This document shows positions 1 through 7,089 of a stretch of 51,538 nucleotides of DNA, piece after piece. The translations under genes and the position numbers were made by a program. The notes below the pieces were generated by a model that saw only the letters and a list, made by a program, of their open reading frames with translations, ran no database searches and had not been told where the DNA came from. Source of the stretch: Planctomycetota bacterium (lineage in GTDB: Bacteria > Planctomycetota > Planctomycetia > Isosphaerales > Isosphaeraceae); contig JAQGHR010000038.1 in the NCBI GenBank assembly GCA_028291545.1, positions 1-51,538 of the forward strand, read 5' to 3'. The first letter of the stretch is position 1; every line of letters begins with the position of its first letter.

Positions 1-2
1 AG

Positions 3-116
3 GTCGAGCGCCTGACCGTCTTACTCAGGAGCACGGCGAGGCTGAACAAGCGCAAGAGGGCCAGTACGTTCGAGCTCCTCAACGATCCGTCGCGCCTGGA
101 GTACGGCTTAACTTGA
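3..116 (+). CDS. C-terminal fragment of an unidentified protein (5' end outside window)
   Basis: An open frame runs from the window edge to a TGA at 114-116 and gives 37 residues ending in NDPSRLEYGLT. The piece is basic and leucine-rich (LNKRKR) and shows no recognisable domain. It lies 95 bp upstream of the ABC permease on the same strand, so it could be the end of an operon partner, but the fragment is too short to say so. It could also be a chance open frame. Confidence 0.4.
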   Translation, partial: VERLTVLLRSTARLNKRKRASTFELLNDPSRLEYGLT

Positions 117-211
117 TGCCTATGGGGCCCCTGGCTATGCACCCCGGCCCCTCCAGGGCAAATACCACAATCCGGATCGCCTCTAACTCGATCGCTTGAG
201 GATCACTCGCC

Positions 212-1972
212 ATGCTTCCCGGTCCCGTGTTTGCCGCCGAACTGATGACCACCGCGCGACGCGCCCGCTACTACGCGCTACGGATGATGTATGGCATGGT
301 GCTGCTCGTGGTGTTCTGGGCGAGTTATCGTGCGTTTGACCAGATCTACGGCAATGGACGGGAGACATTTACTCCAGGTCAGATGTCCACGTTTGCGAAG
401 CAGACGTTCGACTGGTTCGCCATCGCGCAGGCATTGACGGTCCTGGTGATCACTCCGGCCCTGGTGGCGGGGACGATCGCGGGCGAGAAGCAGAGGAAGA
501 CGCTGCATTACCTGCTGGCCAGCCAGCTTTCCAGCGGCGAGATCGTCATCGGCAAGTTGCTGGCGAGGATGCTGATGATCTTCGTCTATCTCCTGGCCGG
601 CGTGCCGCTCCTGTTCCTCCTGATGCTGTTCGGCGGCGTGGAAATCGAGCTGATCCTCGCGACGTTCGGGGTGACCGTGACGTTCGCGCTCTTTATTGCA
701 AGCGTCTCGATCTTTTTCTCCACCGTGATGCGGCAGGCTCGTTCGGCGATCGTGATGTCGTACGTCTCGCTGGTCGTTTGCTTCCTCATGCCCTACATCG
801 CGAGGGAGAGTCGAGCGATCGTTCCCGACTGGTTGTCATGGTTGCTGGCGGCACTGGATTACATCAGCCCCATGATCAATCTCGCGGAATATTATGAGTT
901 TCAGATCTCGGGAACGCTGCACGCGTGGGTCGTGCGAATGGTCGTCGCTCAGTGGATCTACTCCGTGATCCTGCTGGTGTATTCGACGCGGAGCCTGCGA
1001 CGCATCGCCGCCAGCCAGACGGCCCAGCCGAAGGTGATCCTTCGCCTGGACAGCCGGGGCCGGCCGATGTGGCGAGCGTTGCCCCGGCCCGCGGTCGGCG
1101 ACGATCCCATGCTCTGGAAAGAGCGATACACCGCCCGCGTGGGCGGGGTGGCCAAGATGCTCGGGCTCTTCAACAACCTGTTCTGGGCCGTGCTGATCGG
1201 GTGCCTGACGTTCGACTATGCGAGGACGGCCATCCTGGAAGTCATCGAGCGAGGCTATGGCGACCCCAACAGACAGCACTTTCAGGGCGAATTTAACACC
1301 GTCTTGCGCGCGATCACGCCCTGGGTCGCCGGCTTCTGGCTCCTCGGCACGGCCACGACCGCGGCGTCGTCCATCGCGTCCGAGCGAGAGGACGACACCT
1401 GGATCAGCCTGATCGCGTCGGACCTGGAGGGAAAAGAAATCCTCCGCGCCAAGCTGCTGGGCTCGATCCTCCGATTCCGGTGGATGGGCCTGATGCTCTT
1501 GACCATGTGGGCCCTCGGCGTCACAGGCGGGGCCATCCATCCTCTGGGATTCGCGGCGGCAACCGTTGAATTGGCCGTGTTCCTCTGGTTCGCGGCAATC
1601 CTGGGGCTACGCTTCTCGCTGTTGTCGAGCTCGACGAGCAAATCACTCGCCATGACGCTCGGTTGCTTCATCTTCTGCAATGTCGGGTATTTGCTCTGCT
1701 GCTTGCCCCTTCCGATGTCGGGCACGGTGTTTAACCTGATGGGCGTGATGCCGTGGCTCATCCGCGAGGCGATCTTCAGCGCGAGCGACATGCAGCAGTT
1801 CAATAATTTCACCGAAGGGAGTTACTCGACCTATCTTCGCCTCTGGGCCGATCAGCCGATCGTTCCGTCGGTACTCGGCGTGTTGGTTTACGCCCTGTCC
1901 GCCTGGTTTCTCACCAAGCGGACCTATGCGAGGTTCGATACGGTAGTCGATCGGCCCCGCATGTCGAGTTGA
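212..1972 (+). CDS. ABC-2 type transporter permease
   Basis: This encodes a 586-residue polytopic inner-membrane protein. It has two hydrophobic halves separated by a soluble stretch at about residues 275-320. The N-terminal half carries the ABC-2 permease pattern: a first membrane helix after a short cytoplasmic start, then AGEKQRKTLHYLLASQ (about residues 90-105), the loop that contacts the ATPase. The second half repeats the pattern with ASEREDDTWISLIASDLEGK (about 388-407), so the protein looks like two permease units fused in tandem. A DPMLWKE motif precedes the second half; I recall it from planctomycete permeases of this kind. No ATPase gene is adjacent in the window; it may lie upstream of the edge. 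The substrate is unknown. The gene ends 20 bp from the convergent minus-strand gene. Confidence 0.85.
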   Translation: MLPGPVFAAELMTTARRARYYALRMMYGMVLLVVFWASYRAFDQIYGNGRETFTPGQMSTFAKQTFDWFAIAQALTVLVITPALVAGTIAGEKQRKTLHYLLASQLSSGEIVIGKLLARMLMIFVYLLAGVPLLFLLMLFGGVEIELILATFGVTVTFALFIASVSIFFSTVMRQARSAIVMSYVSLVVCFLMPYIARESRAIVPDWLSWLLAALDYISPMINLAEYYEFQISGTLHAWVVRMVVAQWIYSVILLVYSTRSLRRIAASQTAQPKVILRLDSRGRPMWRALPRPAVGDDPMLWKERYTARVGGVAKMLGLFNNLFWAVLIGCLTFDYARTAILEVIERGYGDPNRQHFQGEFNTVLRAITPWVAGFWLLGTATTAASSIASEREDDTWISLIASDLEGKEILRAKLLGSILRFRWMGLMLLTMWALGVTGGAIHPLGFAAATVELAVFLWFAAILGLRFSLLSSSTSKSLAMTLGCFIFCNVGYLLCCLPLPMSGTVFNLMGVMPWLIREAIFSASDMQQFNNFTEGSYSTYLRLWADQPIVPSVLGVLVYALSAWFLTKRTYARFDTVVDRPRMSS

Positions 1973-1974
1973 GC

Positions 1975-1999
1975 CGCGTGACCAGATTCCGATCACGCG
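1975..1999. terminator. Small hairpin between convergent genes
   Basis: CGCGTGA at 1975-1981 pairs perfectly with TCACGCG at 1993-1999 around an 11-nt loop. It sits where the permease (plus) and the Helicase_C_3 protein gene (minus) converge and overlaps the stop codon of the latter. No T-run follows, so it is only a possible bidirectional terminator. Confidence 0.3.
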
Positions 2000-4257
2000 C
2001 CGTCCAGATGCAGGCCGAAATCGGCAAGGGCCTTGCGAAGGCTTTCCAGGAGCGCGTCGGGGACAACCACGGTTGTGGGACCGATCCGCATGCCCAGGAA
2101 GTCTCGGGTTGCCGGATGCTGGAGGAGGCCGTCGAGGAGGTCGGTGGTCGGCGAGGTCAGGATGATCGGCCTGGAGAGTCGCGGCAATTCCGGCTTCGGG
2201 CTCGAGGCATGGAGCAGCAGGCGAAGGGCCGGCGGGACCTCCGTGCCAACCCGTTGGGAGAACCATTTGGCGAGCGACGACACGCTCAGCCCGTCCTCGA
2301 CGGCGCGCGATAGCGACGAAGGCGTCACCCGGTATCGGCGGCGGCCGGACGTATTGCGGCCTTCATCGGGCAGTTCGTCGGCCATGCGGCCGAGCTCGGT
2401 GTCGATGAAGAGATCGGAGCGGCCGAGGTCGAGCGAGAGCGTCACGCCGTCGCGCTCGACCTCGACGCAGACCTCGGGAGCTCGGCGGTAGTCGCGCGAT
2501 CCGGCGAGCTTGAATTTCCCGAAGGGAATCGTCGACTCATCCTCGACCAGGAGGATCCGGTCCGAGATGGCGATCGGCTGGGGGCGATCCGGCTCCGGCG
2601 ACCAGATCGCGAGCGCATCGCCCAGGGCCTCGGCCGTCGCGAACTCGATGAGGATGGCCGAGCTGAAATAGGTGACCCGGTCGCGGCGGCTCGACCACGT
2701 CTTGACCGCCTCGTAGACGCCGGGAGGCAGCGGTCGCGACGAGTGTCGCGCCAGCCGCTCCAGCATCTTTTCGGGTGAAAGCCCGCCCTCCAGGCCGCGA
2801 TAGACCGACTCGGCCGTCAGCCTCATCTCCAGGGCCGCCCCCGACTGCGTCCAGATCATGAACCGGCTGAGCTGGCCGATGAGGGCCGAGTTCAGGCCCT
2901 GGCGGTAGGCGATGACCTCGAAATTGGGCTGGACGAACAGGAAATGTTCGAACGTTGCGCGGGCCGAGGGAGGTGGCCCAACGGCCAGGACGTAGCGACC
3001 CAGCTCGGTCAGTCGCACCACCCTCCGACCGCTCGGGTCCTCCTCGGCGGCGCGGATCAGGCCGAGCTGATAGGCCGGCCCGAGCAGCATCGCCTCCAGT
3101 AAAGCGACCCCGCCGGGATGCTCCGGAGGGGCGTCGGGCTTCTTGCGACGTGACGCCGATCTCTCGCGGGCCTCGGCCCCGATCCGGCCTTTCGCCGCCG
3201 GATCGGTACGAGGATCGCCCCATTCGGCCAGCAGCGAGGCCGACCAATCGGGATGGAGCCGATCGAGATGTTCGGCGAGATCGGCCGTGGCGACCCACTC
3301 GTCCGGCCCGAACCGGGCGAGCCAGAGCAGCACGGCGGGGCGCAGGAATGGCGGGGCGAGCATGGCGGTGGCGTCGTCGGTCTGCATGCCGCCCTGCTCG
3401 TGCCAGGTGCGCAGGCCGAGCCAGCGCTGGGCGATCATCTGCGGGAGATGGACGCCGTTCTCCGCCCAGTATTCGGCCGGCGCGGCGACGGTGCGATCGG
3501 TATTCGGCTCGTCCACGATCAGGCCGACGCCGCGCGCCAGCATCAGCCACAGGCTCGCCATGTCGGGCAGAGGCTCCAGGGCGTCGGCGATCGGCCCGGC
3601 GAGGACCGGGTCATCGTCGATCCGCTCCCGATCGCGCTTGTAGAGCGTCCCTTGCTGCGTCCGCCGCATGGCGGCTTCGTCGACCCTCTGCCAGAGCGCC
3701 GCGAGCCGCAGGATCGGCTCCAGGCCGTCGCTCTCTCGGACCTGACGGACCGGCCCGGCGGCAGGAAATACGTCGCCCTCGGGCAGGATCGTCCTGGCGG
3801 CCGCGACGGCCGCCGGATGTGCGATCAGGACGTGGGGTCCGTTGTCGCCCTCCCGGCCCGGAACCAGTACGCCAAACCCGCTCAACTCCGCGACGATCGG
3901 CCCGGATTCCAGCCCGAGCGCGGCCAGCGAATGGCTCAATCCGGCCGTCGGCCAGACCGGGGATTCCGTGATCGCGAACAAGCCGAGCGCGAGACGAGGC
4001 CCCGGCCCCATCCGGCCGATCAGCGCCTCGATGACGCGGGGCTCATTCAGGCGATCGTACACCTCCGAAACCAGCTCGCTCGGCTTGGTCGCTCGGTCGT
4101 ACGACCCGAGCGCCTGCAACATCGCCACAAGCTGCGCACCGTGATGCTTCCCCAGCGCCGCCCGGTAGCGTTCGGCGGCGGGAGGCGGCGGGCCGGGCGG
4201 AGGGGCCAGGTCCGGGTCGGGTTGAGAGACGTCGATCTCGGTTGACATCAAATCCAC
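1993..4257 (-). CDS. XPB/Ssl2 N-terminal-domain-like (Helicase_C_3) protein, partner of the XPB helicase
   Basis: This is a 754-residue protein without Walker motifs, so it is not itself a helicase. The stretch LFVQPNFEVIAYRQGLN followed by SPEKMLERLARHS and YFSSAILIEFATAEAL (about residues 445-575) matches the Helicase_C_3 / XPB-Ssl2 N-terminal family. Actinobacteria and planctomycetes encode this family next to XPB-type helicases. The N-terminal ~380 residues are alpha-helical and resemble stacked winged-helix repeats, implying DNA or protein binding. The extreme C-terminus (about residues 690-754, RPIILTS... to the end) resembles the whole of the 74-residue protein encoded 4 bp upstream. 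The gene lies in a minus-strand operon after the helicase and the small gene. ATG at 4257 is used; a second ATG three codons in is equally possible. Role inferred: accessory factor of an XPB-like helicase in repair or transcription-coupled processes. Confidence 0.8.
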   Translation of the reverse strand: MDLMSTEIDVSQPDPDLAPPPGPPPPAAERYRAALGKHHGAQLVAMLQALGSYDRATKPSELVSEVYDRLNEPRVIEALIGRMGPGPRLALGLFAITESPVWPTAGLSHSLAALGLESGPIVAELSGFGVLVPGREGDNGPHVLIAHPAAVAAARTILPEGDVFPAAGPVRQVRESDGLEPILRLAALWQRVDEAAMRRTQQGTLYKRDRERIDDDPVLAGPIADALEPLPDMASLWLMLARGVGLIVDEPNTDRTVAAPAEYWAENGVHLPQMIAQRWLGLRTWHEQGGMQTDDATAMLAPPFLRPAVLLWLARFGPDEWVATADLAEHLDRLHPDWSASLLAEWGDPRTDPAAKGRIGAEARERSASRRKKPDAPPEHPGGVALLEAMLLGPAYQLGLIRAAEEDPSGRRVVRLTELGRYVLAVGPPPSARATFEHFLFVQPNFEVIAYRQGLNSALIGQLSRFMIWTQSGAALEMRLTAESVYRGLEGGLSPEKMLERLARHSSRPLPPGVYEAVKTWSSRRDRVTYFSSAILIEFATAEALGDALAIWSPEPDRPQPIAISDRILLVEDESTIPFGKFKLAGSRDYRRAPEVCVEVERDGVTLSLDLGRSDLFIDTELGRMADELPDEGRNTSGRRRYRVTPSSLSRAVEDGLSVSSLAKWFSQRVGTEVPPALRLLLHASSPKPELPRLSRPIILTSPTTDLLDGLLQHPATRDFLGMRIGPTTVVVPDALLESLRKALADFGLHLDGA

Positions 4258-4261
4258 GCCG

Positions 4262-4486
4262 TCATCGGACGATCCTCGGTGTGTGTCCCATCCGTCTCAG
4301 CTCGTCGAGGACTGCGTCCTCCTCTTCCGGCCTCACCAGAAGAACGGTCTCGGACAACCGGCCCGCGATCAGCTTGGACAGCGTCTTCCTCGCCAGCAAT
4401 TCCTCCGCCAGGATCGGTTCGGACGTGCGAATGAGCGAGACGTGGCGATGGAGCTTGATCGGGATGCGGAGGGACGGGATGGCCAT
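4262..4486 (-). CDS. 74-residue protein resembling the C-terminal module of the downstream neighbour
   Basis: This is a small ORF between the helicase and the Helicase_C_3 gene; its stop is 4 bp before the next start, suggesting translational coupling. The protein reads MAIPSLRIPIKLHRHVSL, then SEPILAEELLARKTLSKL, and ends ETVLLVRPEEEDAVLDEL followed by RRMGHTPRIVR. The pattern L-x-R-x3-L, then an LL pair, then T-V-(L/V)-(L/V)-V, then an L-x6-G close to the end also occurs in the last ~62 residues of the 754-residue neighbour, so I read it as a stand-alone paralogue of that module. The frame is open further upstream to 4699, but that extension runs through the large inverted repeat at 4571-4648 and looks non-coding, so ATG 4486 is preferred. 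No strong Shine-Dalgarno is visible. Function unknown. Confidence 0.65.
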   Translation of the reverse strand: MAIPSLRIPIKLHRHVSLIRTSEPILAEELLARKTLSKLIAGRLSETVLLVRPEEEDAVLDELRRMGHTPRIVR

Positions 4487-4570
4487 TTGAGAAGGAGCCC
4501 TTGGAGTCTTGTGCCGTTGGCGTCGAACCGGCCGGCCAGTGAGGATCGTTTGGACGAGGAGCGATTCGCA

Positions 4571-4648
4571 GGCGAGCCAGGTCGCGTCAGCGCCGGGAGT
4601 TTTCTCAGTCGTCAACAGACTCCCGGCGCTGACGCGACCGGGCTCGCC
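4571..4648. repeat. 30-bp imperfect inverted repeat (one mismatch), 18-nt loop
   Basis: The left arm at 4571-4600 (beginning GGCGAGCC, ending CGCCGGGAGT) and the right arm at 4619-4648 are reverse complements except for one position (29/30). The loop is 4601-4618. It lies 20 bp after the stop of the XPB-like helicase gene and 85 bp before the small gene of the same operon. Such a stem could attenuate or process the polycistronic message, or be an intergenic palindromic element of REP/MITE type. No terminal T-run is seen on either strand. Confidence 0.8.
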
Positions 4649-4668
4649 CTCTGTTCGACCGGTGGCCC

Positions 4669-6396
4669 TCACGGACCCTCCCCTCCCGATGAGAGACACT
4701 GACCCGCGCCCGCCATCACGTCCGACTCGTCCACGATCACATACGCATAACCCTGTTCCGTCAAGAAGAGTTGGCGATGGTGGGCGAAATCCATCTCGCG
4801 GGTATCTCGGGTCACGAGCGTGTAGAAATGGGCCGGTTCGGCACCGTCCTTCGGTCGCAAGATCCGGCCCAGGCGCTGGGCCTCTTCCTGGCGGCTGCCG
4901 AAGGTGCCGGAGACCTGGATCATGACGTTGGCGTCGGGCAGGTCGATGGCGAAATTGCCGACCTTGGAGAGCACCATGCGGCGGATCTCGCCCCGGCGGA
5001 ACTTCATGTAAAGCTCCTCGCGCTCGGGGTTCGAGGTCTGGCCGGTGATGAGGGGCAAATCGAACCGGGCCGCGATCCGACGCAACTGCTTGAGGTACTG
5101 GCCGATAATCAGGACGCGATCGTCCGGCCCGTCGTGTTTTTCGAGCAGGGCCTCGCAGAGATCCTCTTTCGAGGGGTTCTCGCTGGCCAGACGGAATTTA
5201 TCCCGCCACTCGGCCAGTGCGTATTCCATGCGTTCCTGGCCGGGCATGGCGAGGCGGACCTCGTGGCAGAGGGCCTCGGCGATCCAGCCCTTCTGCTCCA
5301 GGATACGCCAGGGGACGTCGAACTTCTTGGGGCCGATCAGGCTGAACACGTCCTCCTCGCGGCCATCTTCACGGACGAGCGTCGCCGTCAGGCCGAGCCG
5401 GCGGCGAGCCTGGATGTCGGCCGTGACGCGGAAGACGGGGGCGGGCAGAAGGTGGACCTCATCGTAAATGATCAGCCCCCAGTCCTTCTCGTTGAAGATC
5501 TTGAAGTGGGGGAACTCGCCGTCCTTCTTGGGCCGGTAGGTGACGATCTGATAGGTCGCGACCGTGACGGCGGCGATGTCCTTGGAGTCTCCGGTGTAGG
5601 TCGCCACGTCGGAATCGTCGAGGTCGCTCTTGTCGAGGATCTCGCGCTTCCACTGTTCGACGGCCGTGGTGCTGGTCGTGAGGATGAGCGTGTGCTTCTT
5701 CAGGGCGGCCATGGCCGCGATGCCGACGATCGTCTTGCCCGCGCCGCAGGGCAGCACGATCACGCCCGAACCGCCGCGGACGTCGCCGCCGGCATGGAAC
5801 GCATCGACCGACATTCTCTGGTAATCGCGAACGTGGAACGGCAGGCCGGAACGCGAGATGTCGCGCAGTTTCAGTTCCAGATCGGCGCCGTCGGTGTAAC
5901 CGGCGATGTCCTCGGCCGGGTAGCCGATGCCGATGAGGGCCTGTTTCAGGACACCGCGATCCCCGTCATCGATGCGGAAGCTCGTGTCGTCGAGCCGGTC
6001 ATACAGGTACTCCTTGAGCGATTTCTGCCGCGCCAGCTCTTCCAGCAGGGGCCGATCGGTGGTGACGAGGACGAGGTTCGTGCCCTGACGTTCCAGCCGG
6101 ACGCGACCGTAGCGGCTGACCAGCTCGCGGAGGTCGACGGGCAGGTTCAGCGGGAGGGGGAACTTGCTGAATCGGGTGAGGACGTCGACCATCGCCTCGG
6201 CCGTCATGCCCGCGGCGGCGGCGTTCCATAGGGAGAGGGGCGAGAGCCGGTACGTATGGATGTGCTCGGGGCTCTTCTCCAGCTCGGCGAACGGAGCCAG
6301 GGCGTCGCGGGCCTCGGGATAGAGCGGATTATCAACCTCCAGCAGCACCGTGCGGTCCCCCTGCACGATGAGCGGGTTGGCGGGGTTGTACTGCAT
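4669..6396 (-). CDS. XPB/RAD25-type DEAH-box DNA helicase
   Basis: This encodes a 575-residue superfamily 2 helicase. After an N-terminal damage-recognition-like region (YNPANPLIVQGDRTVLLEV; residues 1 to about 190), the helicase core shows motif I VLPCGAGKTIVGI (about 218), motif II IIYDEVHLLPAPVFR (DEVH, about 310), and motif III LGLTATLVREDGREED. The RED triplet in that last motif is typical of XPB. The C-terminal lobe has GQTSNPEREE and motif VI SRQEEAQRLGRILRP. ATG 6396 is chosen over the longer open frame because it has AAGGAG at good spacing and because homologous XPBs start with a similar YNPxNPLIVQ segment. Bacterial XPB unwinds DNA 3' to 5' and is thought to act in repair. It heads a minus-strand operon with the 74-residue and Helicase_C_3 proteins. 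Confidence 0.93.
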   Translation of the reverse strand: MQYNPANPLIVQGDRTVLLEVDNPLYPEARDALAPFAELEKSPEHIHTYRLSPLSLWNAAAAGMTAEAMVDVLTRFSKFPLPLNLPVDLRELVSRYGRVRLERQGTNLVLVTTDRPLLEELARQKSLKEYLYDRLDDTSFRIDDGDRGVLKQALIGIGYPAEDIAGYTDGADLELKLRDISRSGLPFHVRDYQRMSVDAFHAGGDVRGGSGVIVLPCGAGKTIVGIAAMAALKKHTLILTTSTTAVEQWKREILDKSDLDDSDVATYTGDSKDIAAVTVATYQIVTYRPKKDGEFPHFKIFNEKDWGLIIYDEVHLLPAPVFRVTADIQARRRLGLTATLVREDGREEDVFSLIGPKKFDVPWRILEQKGWIAEALCHEVRLAMPGQERMEYALAEWRDKFRLASENPSKEDLCEALLEKHDGPDDRVLIIGQYLKQLRRIAARFDLPLITGQTSNPEREELYMKFRRGEIRRMVLSKVGNFAIDLPDANVMIQVSGTFGSRQEEAQRLGRILRPKDGAEPAHFYTLVTRDTREMDFAHHRQLFLTEQGYAYVIVDESDVMAGAGQCLSSGGEGP

Positions 6397-6733
6397 GGGC
6401 TCCTTGCCGGTTCTTCTGTGATCCGGTCCGGTCCAGAGGTCGGGAACGACTCGCAGCGCCACCGGGGGATTCCACCCGGCGACCAATCTCGCCATGGTAG
6501 ACGGACGAGCCGAGGGCTGCAAGTCGGGAAAATGCGGTCATGAGGGGGGATCAGCCATTTCCGGTCGGGGGCTCGATTCTGGAGAGTGAAATCCGATTCC
6601 TCGGTCGCCGGAATCGGTCCGGGGCGGGATCGGACGCTCTTGCGGTTTCCCCGATCGAAACACCGGTTCCCCCCGATGATTTCCTTGAGGAGAATGGCTT
6701 CCCTCGCGCCGATCCTTGGGCGATGTGTAAGAA

Positions 6734-6765
6734 GGAGTTTCGATTCCTCCCGGGGGATTTTTATT
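6734..6765 (+). repeat. 32-bp non-coding motif, copy 1 (copy 2 at 35291-35322)
   Basis: The site reads GGAGTTTCGATTCC, five variable bases, then GGGGATTTT and TATT. The same arrangement, with one further mismatch (TATT versus AATT), occurs at 35291-35322. Both copies are on the plus strand in the 5' region of a plus-strand gene (356 bp before the gene at 7090; 195 bp before the gene at 35486). It could be a shared regulatory site or a dispersed intergenic repeat. Confidence 0.6.
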
Positions 6766-6856
6766 CGGTTCGCGTGGGGGCGTGGGGGCGGTGTGCATGG
6801 GAGCACCTCTTGGTGCCGGATTCCGTGGGCGCTAGTGGAAGCCCAGGGAACACCGC

Positions 6857-6884
6857 TTGCAAAAACTTCGCCCTTCGCTATGAT
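6857..6884 (+). promoter_or_regulatory. Candidate sigma70-type promoter for the exoprotein gene
   Basis: TTGCAA at 6857-6862 (4/6 to the -35 consensus), a 16-nt spacer and TATGAT at 6879-6884 (5/6 to the -10 consensus) would start transcription near 6891, about 200 nt before the ATG at 7090. This is by-eye matching to the E. coli consensus; planctomycete promoters are poorly defined. Confidence 0.35.
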
Positions 6885-7089
6885 TCGGCCGACGAGCCTC
6901 AACGGAGACGCCACCGCCTGCGCCATGGATTTGCCCCGAAGCCGAAGATCGCAGGTTTTTCAGCTACCGGACGAGATGGCGGCTCCTCCCGCGTGGATGC
7001 GGGTGGATGGCCGCAAGCACCCGCCACGGAATGTGCGGGTCGAAACTCCAGGTCTACCCCAACGATGAACCGCCAAGGAGGGCTTCCGC

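Larger units (their letters stand above)
6397..7089. other. Divergent intergenic region, 693 bp
   Basis: This separates the minus-strand helicase operon from the plus-strand exoprotein gene. It contains the duplicated motif at 6734-6765 and a sigma70-like promoter candidate at 6857-6884, listed separately. Open frames across it are GC-driven and lack protein-like composition or an RBS. No RNA gene was recognised. Confidence 0.6.

Noticed and set aside
4487..4699. N-terminal extension of the 74-residue protein
   Set aside because: The extension would run through both arms of the 30-bp inverted repeat and its translation does not look like a folded protein.
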